64,000 nucleotides of DNA from Paramyrothecium sp. XJ0827. Its lineage: Eukaryota; Ascomycota; Sordariomycetes; Hypocreales; Stachybotryaceae. The stretch covers positions 682,001 to 746,000 of the forward strand of contig JAJFPB010000011.1 of the NCBI GenBank assembly GCA_020881915.1. Direction: 5' to 3'. The notes under the pieces were generated by a model. The model was not told where the DNA came from. It saw nothing but the letters and a program-made list of their open reading frames with translations, and did not search any database. Positions 51,840 to 63,423 of the stretch are shown piece by piece. A program made the position numbers and the translations under genes. Every line of letters starts with the position of its first letter. Within the stretch, counting starts at the first letter, position 1.

Positions 51840-54800
51840 ACCCCATGCACATTGGAGCGGCGATGGGGTGCATGGGGTAGCCTCAGCCGAAGGCTGTGTG
51901 TCCGCGGGCCGGGAAGCTATTCCTACTACTGCATTATCTACGTACTGATCCATTGCCATGGCCATTCTTGGTATTATGTGATATATACGGATTCCGTGTG
52001 AGCACCTGTCGTTTCCTAAGCTCCTGATCCCTCATCTTCATCTTCATGCCATCCGGGGGAGACCCGTAGACCAGGTGATTGCGATCAAATGGTGCATCCA
52101 ACATCAGACCCTCGAGCGTTTTCACGCGAGAGACAGCCACGTAGCTTAAACCGGTCTGAAAGTCCCGGTAGGACAGATCTGTAACTATCATGTCTTCGGT
52201 GATGCTTTGTGACTTGTGCACGGTAATTGCGTAGCATACGATCAGGGGAAACTGGGTGCGAGCGCAGAGAGTGGATCCGATGAGGAAGTCCCTCTCCACT
52301 GGGAGAATCGGCACAATCTTCCTGCCATCAGCGGTGGTCAGGAATACCGGTCCGCTGTATTTGTCAAACTCCATCATGATAGCACAGGGAGGGTCTTGGA
52401 GGGGTCGGCCCCGGGTGCCCAGCCGATATCGTAAACTGTGCCGCGAGCGCCGTTGCAGAGGCCAACTGGCTGCCAAAGGTTGGACGTCAGCATCAGACGG
52501 GAGCCAATGCATATGGGGATCTGCTTCGCAAGGTTGCCCGCCTTGTCATCAGGCGCAGCAGCCGCGCCGGGGCCGACGTTCTGAGCCATGACCTGGATGA
52601 CTGGCCGGCTGAGGCGGTCGAGGTGATAGTGGTTATAATCGTTCACCCTATCTTTAGTGGCGTATACTCGTAAGGCGTTGGCAAACCTTGCGACCTCTTG
52701 ATCGTCTAGTTTTGCCTGTACGCGGCTGGAAAGGAGCTTCCAGGACTCCACAGATAGTTGAAGCAGCCGCAATTCCCCGAGAGCTAGGCGGAATGCCTCC
52801 TGATCGTCGCCACGCTGCCGCTGGACAACTTTCAAGAAGACCGATTTATCGAATCGCCTATATGCGTTTCTGCCCTTGATCTCTACTCCCTGAACCTCTT
52901 TATCGTAATAAAGCGGCTTCTGCAGCACAGGGGGAAGCTGAAAGAAGTCACCAACCAACAGGATGTTCAGGCCGCCAAAGAACTCTTCGTTCTTATTCGG
53001 GAACGCCTCGCGGAGACGGTCATCGATCCACGATAGCTGACGCAGCCCTATCATGCTCTTCTCATCGATGATCAGGTACTTGATATCCTTAAGCTTCTTC
53101 TGGAGCTGGACCATATCAATGGGAGACAGGGTCTTGAAGTCCTTGTTGATTGGGAGGTGTAACAGGGAGTGCAAGGTAGTGCCCGATATCTGGTTTCCCG
53201 CGACGCCCGTGGGCGCAGCACGCCAAACAGGTGTCCCCCTTCCCCGTGTCGCGGCTTGGAGGTGCGCCGCCAGTGCCGCCTCCGCCATCCACATGGAGTA
53301 ACAATTGGGAGGGATCCAGGGTCAGGAAGTGGCCCATCACCGTGTCGTACACCAGGCGCTGCTCTGAATTTAGGGAATCGCGAGCCTCCAATGGCTGATC
53401 ATCTACGTCAAGGTCAAGGGTGTTTTCCGCTTTGCGTTGCTTCCAGTAGTCGCTGTTGAGAATGCCATCATCGGTATACCGCCCAACATGAGGGGTCCAA
53501 TCGTAATCGATGTCAATGTCTCGGCGGCCGAGGATGTCGATGTCCTCTTCCTCCAGTGGGCGGTCAGGTAGCATGCGGGCGAGTTCATGCCAGTCCTCCT
53601 CCGCGATGGGCTCCTCATGGACCTCAAGCTCAAATTCATCCTCCTCTGCCGTCAATTCATCTGCATCTGGCTCCCCATAATGATCGTCCGCATGGGTATC
53701 GTGGTGCTGTCTGCAGTGCATGTACGCAGCCGTGAAGGAATCGAACCGCTGCCCGCCCACAACGAGCAACTCTTCTGGAGAGCGATGTGGATGAACCATC
53801 ATCAATTTAACACGGCAGAAGTCGTTAAACTGGGAAGAGGCCTCCATAGACTTGTATCGAGGGAAGTAAGACAGGACTCTCTTCTTCGCTTGAGCAGCGA
53901 GTCTCTCACGTGTTGAGATTGTACGATTGCAGGTATTCGAGATAGGTTACATCCTCATGCTGGTCCTTTCTCTCTAGATATTTCCTGTAGCTGCCGATGG
54001 CCTCGTTGACATCTCCGTCCACACGATACGAACGTGCCTGTCGCTCTAACGGACGACAGTCCACGGTGACAACCATACGGGTGCCTTCTTGCAGCGGAAT
54101 GTTAAGCAGCAGATGGGAAATCTCCTGCGCCGAGTAATCTCTCTCGGCAATCAGCTTGTTCATCAGGCGAGAGGAGAAGGACAACAGGGGCTGAACGTGC
54201 GATGTGTGAGGCAAGACCTGGTCTGCAAGCCTGGCGAAAGACTCGGTCTTCTTCTCAGATTTACTGCAATACTTCGCAGCGTACGTAATAACCGCCTGTA
54301 AGCTGGTGCAAGGAGATATGTCGATATTGGCTAGCCAGCCTAGGATAATCGCAGGATTGAAGTTATTCATGAGGCTGTCATTCCGGGCCGCCTCAAAGAC
54401 GTAGTACGACCTGCCTTCCTTCCTGATCACTGCGGCCAGCTCCCGCAAGGCACGAGGGAAGTCAAAACGACACTCCCTCTCTGGATTGGTAACGTTGGCC
54501 GCCTCGATATCCGCAGCGGCACCTTCCATGTCCCTCGCCAGATCACCGGTTCTCTTCCTCACGCGCAAGCAGTACGTGGTATTACACTTGTGGCGCTGGC
54601 AACGGTTGACGATTTGTGAGAGCCGCAGGAATGTCATCTCTATGCTCAGGGGATCCACGCTCAGGGGATTACCCTCACCCTGAGGCATAGTCCTACTCGG
54701 CTCAGGGTTAATGGCAGTGACGTGGAATCCCCATGTGCGTGCAAATACATCACGAGCCGCTTCGTCCTCCATGTCGGCTTCTGGACAATTATCCATCCAG

Positions 54801-57800
54801 TACAGGCCGTGGTTGTGTGGGCTACCACGGCCTTGCCATTCGTACCGATCCCAGTAATCTGTGATGCTGAACTTCTTACTTAGCACGATATCCCGAAAGA
54901 GGGTGTATCGGCGGTAGAAGTGGAAAGCAGCAATGTGAGGGTTCTGCCGCAATAGGCGGCGCGATAGAGCCATCCTCTCCGGCTCGGGGCGGCTAGCCAG
55001 TCGTCATACTGGGGCATATGCTGGTAGAGACTCCGCCAGTGTAAATCTGCCGGGCTAAACGTGATGAATGCACCAGGACAACCAAGGTTATAGGCATAGG
55101 CCTCGAGGTCCTGCCTCTTTTTGTTCCAGAATGGACGCGTACCGCGAATAGAAACCGCATGCCTTGTGATCGAGTTGATCAGCGCCTGCGCCTCGGGGTC
55201 CTCGCTGTGTTCGAGCGCCTGAATGAGTTGCTCTCGCGTGAGCGGCTGATGCCTCCCATCATGTTGCTTCACGAAGAATCTGGACCGTGAACGTGCCTGT
55301 GACCGCATTAGTGTGTTGAAGGCGACGAAGCGGAAGGTCGGGTGGCGTGCAAAACGCCCGTCGTGCCAGCGCATCGCGTGCTCGACGTAATCCTTGTAAT
55401 AATCAATGGAGCGTAATCGAGGTTCAACAAAGTCGGCTCTACCGTCAGGAAAGAGGCAGGGAAACGCCAAGGAGAGTAGGGCATGAGAGCGATTGAACTC
55501 ATTAATGGGTGTGTGTCGTATATTCGGGAGCCGCAGCTCGTGTTGCGCCTGCACCTGGAAGCTTGTGGAAAGCCCTGAATCAACTTCTGATTCTCCGGCG
55601 AGAATAGACCGCAGAGCATCAAGTTCCGTGTCCTTGGCCAACAGGTCTGGCACTGCAGCCTCGTCCTCCAGGTCAGGCTCTGCCTCCTGATCTTCCTCGG
55701 GTCCAACATCCGCAGCCTCCACCTGACTCTGGGGATGGCATCCAGGACATTGCCATCTTGGGGCAAATTGATTCAGCCTCTCTTCGTCGATGACGATGCA
55801 TCGATAGCCAGGATGATGGCGGCGGAGGTAGTCTAGCCATATGACAACCGGCTGGCGGCGGACACGGAACTGGCGGGTGAATTGCCGGCTAAGAATTGCG
55901 TGGGACGACGTATTGGCAGGACGTAGTAATACAATGTTCAACTCCTGCGGCAGAAGCGGGAGCTGGTTGTACACTAAGCCAACCTCACGGAGAAAGTGAA
56001 CTACGTGCCCCCGATACTTGTACTGCTGCCCTCGCACAAGCATAATGTTCACGTGGACGTGAACACGAGCAATCAAAGACTCTTCGGTAGGCGTAAGCTG
56101 GGGCAACCGGGCCGGTACAGGGCCAAAGTCGAGCTGATTATCCGCAGAGAAGAAATACGGCTCGTCGGGGCGGCGTTTCTCATCTTTTCGATAACAACGC
56201 TCACAAATGCCATCGCAATCGATCTTCATCTGGAACCAACTCTCCTGGCATCGACCGCAAAACTGCATTTGGGTCATTGTCCAGCTTTGTCCAGAACTCG
56301 TGGAGGATTGCCTTGTCGCGACCAGTCAAGGCGCAAGCCTCAAGGTCTCCATTCCACACCGGGTCTTGTGCGTGAAATACCGCCGATTCTTCAGGTGAAT
56401 CATCATCACTGGACTCCGATACCGTCGTGGCGGCCTCGACGATCGAGTTTGCCTTCGAGATTGTCTCGGCCGCCCTCCTGTACCAGGGGCAGGACCACGG
56501 CGACCACGCCTTGGCCGTGTGGAAGGCTGCGGCAAGCGATGGCGAAGAGGGCTTCCATCCACGGAATTATTATCGTCGTTCTCGTCTTCATCCCCTGGAT
56601 CGGAATCACACTCCACCCCTAATTGTTTGAGGTACCTCCGTGGTCGAGCAGGCGAGAGGAGTAAGTTGAAATAGTCCTCGGCGTCAATATCAGATTCAGA
56701 GAACTGTCCCCTGTCATTGCCTTCCTTGGTTATCCCATCCCCGTCTTGAAACCAACTCGGTTGTAGTCGATCTCGACTTCCATCTACGCTCCGTGGTTAG
56801 CCTGAACAATTTACCCGGACCACAGCACAAGGATACCTTCCCCAGGACCCTCAGGCCTATTAAAGACGCCGAGTTGAGATATTGTGGGAGTCAGTGACAC
56901 AGTCTCCCCTGCACGGCGTCGTGAACGATGGTCGCGCTGGACAGCGGCCAGCTTCGCCCTCGCCCCGGCCTTGGAAGGATCATCTTGCGAGTCCTTCCCG
57001 GCCCTGTGGAACCTAGCAGCCAAGTAAGAGTAATCCAAACCAGTTGTGCTGCTTCGGACAGTAGATGGGTCAGAATGTGAGGCGATTGGATGGGCCGTTG
57101 GCTGCACGGGAGGTGGGAGCTAGAGCACGGAAACGCAGCGTGCTTTGTTGGGTTGGTGGAATTGAGTCCCCAGCACTACGTGCGGTTGGCTAATTGACTC
57201 TCCGAATAAAACTCCTAGCTGTATGAAGTTGCCGTAGCTTCTCTGGCGATCTAGGCTGGGTTCCGGATCTCTCATTAGGAGGCGATAGGCCAGCATCTCC
57301 GTCGGTTCTTTTCGGGGCAGATCTCTCAGCTGAGGAAGGACGGACGGCCAGGTTCCTCAACGTCAGGACCGCACCTTTGGACCTGGCACGCTTGATCAGG
57401 TTAGGGAGGCATATAGACTATACCAATGATGTCAGTTACCTCGGAATTGCGCTGGTCCCGGCATTCCAGGCAGGTTGTAGTTTGATTGGCAGATTTCCTC
57501 CTGCTAATGAAGTCACTTGCTGGTTTTATTTGGTTGCAAGACGGGCAATGGACTCCAAAATCAGATCCAGGGCTCATATTACCCCTAGAATCGGAATCCA
57601 TCCTCAGTCATACGGTGCATCGGAATCGATAATGGAAGAAAGGTTGCTTGGCCAAGCAAACGAACAGATGGCCAGGCAAATTTGGCAATGGTAAACAAAG
57701 AAGTAAACAAAGAAGCAGTGACAATTGGTGGCTGGCAGATACCCACTTTTTCCAGAGCCGCCAACCAATCCAGCCTTCTTTAGCGACCGGCAATACAAAA

Positions 57801-57900
57801 TTTGGACCAATCAGATTCCGAGAAACTTATTTATCCCTGTCTGCACCAAACCCTCATTATTCGGGAAAACTTAAGAATAAGAACTAATGTAGAGTCAGCC
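51840..57900 (-). mobile_element. Helitron-2
   Basis: A complete RepHel coding array lies on the minus strand. The 3' side (left) has an 11-bp inverted repeat ACCCCATGCAC / GTGCATGGGGT (51840-51878) and a small AGCCTTCGGCT hairpin (about 51884-51895). The same CAGCCTTCGGCTG hairpin recurs at about 57895, beyond the 5' coding end. Exact termini are not resolved. Confidence 0.65.
51934..57601 (-). pseudogene. Helitron-2 RepHel, multi-exon and frameshifted, Walker A lost
   Basis: The 5' part has a small zinc-binding block (VHCPSCNQIKPASDFISRRK, then TTCLECRDQ) at 57401-57601. It continues through Arg/Ser-rich segments to FCGRCQESWFQMKIDCDGIC and a DUF6570-like region (56277 down). The Helitron-like N domain has PGAFITFSPADLHWRSLYQ, a break near 54930, HUH motif GSPHNHGLYW (about 54810) and paired tyrosines YAAKYCSK (about 54270). 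The PIF1 helicase has VDGGGGTG joined directly to AHLQAATRGRG by a deletion and frameshift near 53280. This removes the Walker A Lys. The rest is preserved: LIIDEKSMIG, GDFFQLPPVL, YVAVSRVKTLEGLM. The protein is inactive as a helicase. Confidence 0.85.
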
Positions 57901-58497
57901 TTCGGCTGAACCATCTAACTCTTCATTAAGGTGCTCATGTGGAATGTTCTCAGCATGAGAGCAGTCAGTGGCATGCAACGACATACCGACACCGTCATAT
58001 TATGTACCATTTTATCCACCTTTGTTGATATCTTGCATTCCATTCTGTGGTACTTACTTCGTCCAGCAGCTGGCTGCAAACGGCGACTGAGACCGCTGAA
58101 CGGACTGGCATCTAGTTAAAGCTTTGAGCTATGCGTCAGGAAAATGCCGCCGGTTTGAGTGTAGAGTCGTCGTTTTCGGTCTGTATCCAGTCTAATGAAA
58201 TCAAGTGCGTCCCAATATATATCCGTTTCTAAAACCTTGTCTTCTGGCTGAATTCTCGATATGTATTAAACAATGTGAAACCAATTGCACTTTTGATGAA
58301 AACATTCCACTAAAATGAAACAAGTTGGGGAAAATAATGGGGATCCTCACCAATTTGGCTACTTATTATATATTCCGGCCACCAGCGCTTTTGACTTGGA
58401 CCATGCCCGCTCGGCAGAACTTGATCACTGCACGGCTCACTCCCCAAACAGCAGAACCAAATCTACCGCAGACGTTTTGACTCATACCCCCGCCATA
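57602..58497. other. intergenic upstream of the desaturase
   Basis: About 900 bp have no recognised gene. They include the Helitron-2 5' flank, a CAGCCTTCGGCTG hairpin near 57895 and presumably the desaturase promoter. An upstream in-frame ATG at 58315 would add 61 residues of low-complexity sequence without desaturase similarity. Confidence 0.45.
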
Positions 58498-59874
58498 ATG
58501 GTGCTGAACGGCCAAGCTACGGCGTCAGCGGTGACTCAGGTGCCAGTCACGCCTGGGCATGTGCCACCACAACATTTCGAAAATCTCGTGGACGGATATG
58601 GCCAGCCATTCCATGTTCCCGACTTCTCAATCAATGATATTCGCAAGGCTATTCCCAAAGACTGTTTCGAACGCAGTGCCCTTCGAGGCACGTCATACGT
58701 TTTGAGGGACCTTGCTCTTATCATCATAACATTTTACACCTTCAATGGATGGCTCGACGTCGATGGCGTTGAGTCATCATTCGCCCGATGGTCGCTCTGG
58801 TCATTGTACGGGTTTTTGAATGGTCTATTAGGGACTGGACTTTGGGTCCTGGCTCACGAGTGCGGTCACCAAGCATTCTCGCCTTCCAAGGTCATAAACG
58901 ATATAGTCGGGTTCGTCTTGCATTCGTCGCTCCTTGTGCCGTACTTTTCGTGGAAAATCTCGCACGGAAAGCATCACAAAGGAACTGCCCACATGCAACG
59001 CGACATGGTCTTTGTTCCCCGTACTCGAGACGAACATTGTCAACGGTTTGGTATTCCTACTGAGAAGCTCCATGAAATCGCTCAGGACACTCCCCTCTAC
59101 GCCGCCTATTACATTTTCACTAGACTGTTGTTTGGATGGCCAGCATACCTCTTGACAAACAACACTGGGCATGATTTCCATGAAAAGCAACCCGAAGGGC
59201 GAGGAGTGGGAAAACGCAACGGCTTCCTCACGGGAATCAATCATTTCAACCCGCAGAGTCCCTTGTTCGAAGCCAAAGATGCTAAGCTGATCCTCCTCAG
59301 CGACTTGGGCATTCTTGCTACGGCCGCCCTTCTTTGCTTAGTGGGTTCCACGTACGGGTGGATCAGCCTTTGGAAGTGGTACATCATGCCGTACCTGTGG
59401 GTTAACAGTTGGCTTGGTAAGTTAAACCTACTCGCGCTGTTTGTTGCTCAGTCTAACATGGACTACATAGTATCCATCACGTTGCTCCAACATACTGATC
59501 CTTCACTCCCACACTATACGCCAGAAACATGGACCTTTGTCAGAGGTGCCGCTGCGACGATCGACCGCGACTTTGGCTTCATTGGAAGACATATTTTCCA
59601 CGGAATCATCGAAACACACGTCCTACACCATTACATCTCGACAATACCGTTCTACAATGCAGACAAAGCCACTGAAGCCATTAAGTCAGTGATGGGGTCT
59701 CATTATCGTGCAGAGACCAGGATGGGGCCACTAGGTTTCCTCAAAAGCCTCTACAGAAACGTCAAGATGTGTCGATGGGTAGAGCCATCTGCCGAAGCTA
59801 AAGGAATATCGGAAGGAGTCCTGTTCTACCGCAATAGAGTTGGCTTGGGTCCACGCCCCAAAAAGGTGTCTTGA
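58498..59874 (+). CDS. Delta12-type fatty acid desaturase
   Basis: This membrane di-iron desaturase has the three His boxes HECGH (residues 120-124), HGKHH (156-160) and HVLHH (356-360 of the spliced protein). It also has the fungal N-terminal motif PDFSINDIRKAIPKDCFERS and hydrophobic spans around residues 70-85, 100-118 and 265-285. A 54-bp intron (59417-59470, GTAAGT to CATAG) splits WVNSWL and VSITLLQHTDPSLPHY. Because its length is a multiple of three, the unspliced frame also stays open. The spliced product is 440 residues, normal for oleate Delta12 desaturases, which insert the second double bond of linoleate in the ER. Regioselectivity is inferred from similarity. No lesion is seen. 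Confidence 0.9.
   Translation: MVLNGQATASAVTQVPVTPGHVPPQHFENLVDGYGQPFHVPDFSINDIRKAIPKDCFERSALRGTSYVLRDLALIIITFYTFNGWLDVDGVESSFARWSLWSLYGFLNGLLGTGLWVLAHECGHQAFSPSKVINDIVGFVLHSSLLVPYFSWKISHGKHHKGTAHMQRDMVFVPRTRDEHCQRFGIPTEKLHEIAQDTPLYAAYYIFTRLLFGWPAYLLTNNTGHDFHEKQPEGRGVGKRNGFLTGINHFNPQSPLFEAKDAKLILLSDLGILATAALLCLVGSTYGWISLWKWYIMPYLWVNSWLGKLNLLALFVAQSNMDYIVSITLLQHTDPSLPHYTPETWTFVRGAAATIDRDFGFIGRHIFHGIIETHVLHHYISTIPFYNADKATEAIKSVMGSHYRAETRMGPLGFLKSLYRNVKMCRWVEPSAEAKGISEGVLFYRNRVGLGPRPKKVS
59417..59470 (+). other. in-frame 54-bp intron of the desaturase
   Basis: GTAAGT donor and ACATAG acceptor. Removal restores the conserved SITLLQHTDP motif directly after the WVNSWL helix. Retention would insert 18 residues immediately before it. 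Confidence 0.8.
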
Positions 59875-60223
59875 CCAAGACAAGACATGATTGTCACGGC
59901 CATGCAAGGGTGCAGGATGTGCTGGAAGAACTGAGTCCCCCGTGACTTAAGGACCAATATTAAAGTTCAAGTCCTACGATTAAGGTTCAAAGTCCTAGAT
60001 GGGTTCACTCAGATATAATGGTCCGAAGGCATCTCATTGAGATCAGAACAACTTAACCAAGAATAATTACAATCATCATAACATCAATTACATTTTATCC
60101 AAGTGCATTCAGCACCACTGCGTAATCTGAACAACAGGATGAGCCTCGCCGGATAAATAAGATTAGCCGAGTCAGGTGATATACAACCCGTTTCGGGATG
60201 TACCCAAGGACAATGTGCAACTA
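59875..60223. other. desaturase 3' flank
   Basis: About 350 bp lie between the desaturase stop and the piggyBac-2 end. A short direct repeat around AAGTTCAAGTCCTA / AAGGTTCAAAGTCCTA is present. No gene was recognised. Confidence 0.5.
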
Positions 60224-62422
60224 TATCTCTTTGACAGTGTAGCGGTGCAGGGGTTGTATCGGACATGGATCTGATCCAATTAAAATGGCGAAAAATCCCG
60301 TGACATCTAGCTACGGCTAACTTTGCCTATGATAGAAGTACCAGCATTCATCCCTGCTATGTACAGCTACCTTGCATTTGTCGCATCTCTCCTTCGTATA
60401 CTGGCCGGCCTTTGAGGCCCGGGCCCGACTATTGAGGGCATTTTCATCTATCTGACCCAACGGCTGACGGTTTTGACCCTGTTTTGGAGGGCATTTTGAG
60501 CTCTTTGAACGTGGACCAATTTGAATGCCCTGACATGCTAGACAACGCCCTCTTTTCTCTTCAGCGACCTTATTATGCTGTGGAAACGGCGTTCTGATGT
60601 CCCCAGGTCGATAATGCTGCCTTGTTGAGCCCGTCTCGCCATATGTGTCGAAAATATCGTCCAGCAAGGCCTGTAGGAACCGGGTTTGGTCTTTGTACGG
60701 CGTCCAAGCTGGCTGCCCGAGGCTCTGCAATTTGAAGCTGTTGATCAGGGCCACAGCTAGGAGGAAGGACCAGGTCAACGCCCGGGCCGGACCACGTCTT
60801 TGGCGGTGGTCCGATTCGATATTGGCTCTCAATTGATCAGCGATATCGACGGCATTCATGTTGTCGTTATAATCTGCGGCTATGGACGGAATTACTAGTG
60901 TTTTGACGGCCTCGGCACCGAATTTCCGCTTGATAGAGCGAGTGTACGGCTGCGCCGATGTCGGGCGACGACGGATGCGTTCGACTGCTTCGGTTCCCGT
61001 ATGAACAGTTGTCAGGAAGACCACAACGGCGTTGTCTTTCCAGCCGATTTGGTTGACCTATATATATAGAAATGATAGGGAAATTCGTCCCTGACCTTCC
61101 TGACTAGCTTGTATCTGGACTGACCTTATTATCCGTTGTTGGCCAAGCCTTGAGCAGGCCCCACGGCCACAGTTTTCGTCCCTTCCGATCGTCTTCCTTT
61201 GCATTTACTAGGTCTTTGAAGAGCCCGGCGTTCGTACGAGCCGTGCCGGTGGCCCCGATACCATGATGGAGGCGTCTGAGCCGTCGGAAGAGCTGGGGAG
61301 ACGAGAAAAGGTTGTCAAGATAGACATGATAGATATTGGGCATCAACCGCTCTAGTAGGGCAACAACGACGCCCTGGGTCGGGTTCAGGGCCTCCGGATC
61401 GTCCTTTCTCTTCTGCTTCCTTAGGGGGGGCTTTTCAACGCCAACGGGACCAAATTCCCCCCCTGGGGTATGCCAAATCCACTGCAAGATATAGCCTTGG
61501 ATAGCTAGCATCCAGACCTTCAGTCCTGTGGGCGTTGGTTTGGTCTTGATCGTCAATTTCTGCTTTGACCGTCCTTGGAAGCCGACGATGCTCTCGTCAA
61601 CGCCAATGTGGCTGCCGACATCAACAGCAGCCATTGACGCATCCATCAGGTGGTTGGCCCACTCGTTGACCTTGTTGTACGGGCTTGGGACGCCGATTTC
61701 TATTGTATCCGGATCGTCAATGCGCAGCCGTCTTTTAATTAGGAAAAAACGGTCATATGACATGAATTGAATGACCGGATGAAGAGGGACGTGTCTCCAG
61801 GGGGTATTTTCATCGATTTTGGTAGCTGTTGGAGCCTTCCAGTAGTCCTCAATGCGTTTTTCCTTATGTAGGGTCATATATATCAACATGCCTATCCAAA
61901 TATAGATTTCTGCGACAGATGTCCGTTTCCACCGACTTTGACGGGTCCCTCTTACTGTCTCGGTCGCTGGGGCGTTGTCCGGATGGTTCGTATAGTCAAC
62001 CCATCGTTGGACTGTTGATTCGGGTAGGAATAGCTGGAAAAGCTTCAACAACGTCGGTGGAAGTGGATGGACAACGAGGGGGCGTTCCGGAACATCAAGC
62101 GGTTCAAAATGCGACCCTGACCGTGTCTCAGGGTCATAGTCAGGCCTGCATGTGTTATCTGCAGCTTGCTCGCGAGTACTATGGTCAGTAGTCACTGGAA
62201 CGCGTTGGTCAGGGCCAACCGTGGGCGCAGAGGTCTCGTCAGTATCTTCCATCGTTAGACAGCGCGTTCCTACGTTGTTGTCTGTTGTGAAAGGGCTGAA
62301 AAACCGGTTAGATAGCTATTTAGGTGGGTAGGGATTTTGTTGTATCTGAACATCATGACGCGTTGACAGGGATACTGTGGAGGTCGATACAACCCCTGCA
62401 CCGCTACACTGTCAAAGAGATA
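60224..62422 (-). mobile_element. piggyBac-2 transposon with perfect 38-bp TIRs
   Basis: The 38-bp repeat starting TATCTCTTTGACAGTGTAGC at 60224-60261 is perfectly inverted at 62385-62422. The transposase lies between. The flanks are not TTAA, and a TA-flanked MITE begins directly at the right end. Confidence 0.88.
60317..62252 (-). CDS. piggyBac-2 transposase, apparently intact, one intron
   Basis: The start is MEDTDETSAPTVGPD (62252). The N-terminal DDE_Tnp_1_7 region has FEPLDVPERPLVVHPLPP and FMSYDRFFLIKRRLRIDD. The catalytic Asp motifs are IGVDESIVGFQGRSK, VYLDNLFSSPQLF and ADYNDNMNAVDIADQLR. A 67-bp GT-AG intron (61124-61058) joins TTDNK to VNQIGWKDNAVV, the same site as in piggyBac-1. 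The C-terminal zinc-binding region has RCLACQGIQI and RCDKCKVAVHSRDECWYFYH. The spliced product is about 600 residues, typical for the family. With perfect TIRs and no visible lesion, this is the best candidate for an active element in the window. Confidence 0.87.
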
Positions 62423-62720
62423 CGGAGGTCGATTTCAAAAGTTTTGTCCTCGTGGCTGAGAGTCTAGTCCTAATTGAGAAGACTATACATACCGATAAGA
62501 GAGAGTACTTGTGATAAGATCAGGCCCTATAGCATCCCCTAGCTTACAGAGACTTTAGTACAATAACCTCAATTCTAGGGCTTACTCTCAGCTTCTGTAT
62601 CCCTGAGCCATAGTGGGCTAGCACTGTATTGGATTAAAGCTTGATGTATCTTAAGTATCTTTTATCTAACTGGGATGTAATCCCTGCTAGCTGGGACAAA
62701 ACCTTTGAAATCGACCTCCG
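62423..62720. mobile_element. 298-bp MITE with TA duplication
   Basis: The ends are CGGAGGTCGATTTCAAAAGT on the left and, inverted, CGGAGGTCGATTTCAAAGG on the right, extending to GTTTTGTCC. TA flanks both ends (62421-62422 and 62721-62722). It encodes no protein. The TA target and length fit a Tc1/mariner-class MITE. Its left TA coincides with the end of the piggyBac-2 TIR. Confidence 0.85.
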
Positions 62721-62722
62721 TA

Positions 62723-62940
62723 GATGGGGAGGATTCTACGGGTTCTAGCTAGAAGACTCACCAGCTATCAATACAACTTGGTTACCACAATCTACTTGTG
62801 CATTACCAGACGTAACACCCAAGATCCAGAACGAAACGTATTGCTCAGTATAACGCCCTGACCTGTTGCCAACATAAACCCGCCTACCCTACAGGTTTAT
62901 ACAGTTGGAATAAGTCCGACCGTTACAGGGGGGGTCTTAG
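62723..62940. other. unannotated flank
   Basis: No gene, repeat or terminal structure was recognised. Confidence 0.5.
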
Positions 62941-62953
62941 CTGGGACCCAATA

Positions 62954-63142
62954 TGATATGATATGATGTTCCATTACGCCCGTGATGAGAGGGGCAGCTA
63001 CGTAAGAATCGCTAGCCTATTCTAGAATCGTCCAATACTCGGTCCCGAGCCCTAGTAATCTGTCTCGATACAAGTGCCTGAATTTCTCTTATATCCTTCG
63101 ATCCGTCTCTTGCTATTTGACCTGTCCTTTTCCAATTCTGGA
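62954..63142 (-). mobile_element. 5'-truncated LINE fragment with 13-bp target duplication
   Basis: CTGGGACCCAATA occurs at 62941-62953 and 63143-63155. On the minus strand the insert ends in ATCACGGGCGTAATGGAAC followed by ATCATATC-type repeats, a LINE-like 3' tail of a different subfamily from that at 5345-6114. At 189 bp it carries no coding motif. Confidence 0.75.
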
Positions 63143-63155
63143 CTGGGACCCAATA

Positions 63156-63423
63156 GGTGTACGGGGCCCCGTATGCATTATGTAAGCGTTGGTAGCCACA
63201 CTAAACGCGCCGCGCGCCTCCTTTTTGACAGGCGGTACGGGCGGCGATCAAGTTCGCCATGGACACCAAGAGACTAGACACGAACCAGACCGGATAACTT
63301 TATTACTAACAACAACCAGGAGCCAAATGCGGCGATACTAACATTCAACAGCCTTCCATTGGTAGACCGGGCTTCAGCTGCTGAAGATAGGATGCTGAAC
63401 ACTTGGAGAAAGTGGCCTTCAAG
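63156..63423. other. unannotated flank of hAT MITE
   Basis: No gene was recognised. Together with 63760-63840 it may be part of a decayed coding element, because removing the MITE gives a short open frame rich in Lys and Arg. Confidence 0.35.

Noticed and set aside
57893..57915. Helitron 3' end (hairpin CAGCCTTCGGCTG followed by CTAA)
   Set aside because: Orientation conflicts with the minus-strand RepHel next to it and the following base is not T. A similar hairpin on the other side leaves the termini ambiguous.
58315..58497. Upstream Met at 58315 as desaturase start
   Set aside because: The 61 added residues show no family similarity, and MVLNGQATAS at 58498 gives the usual length and N-terminus.
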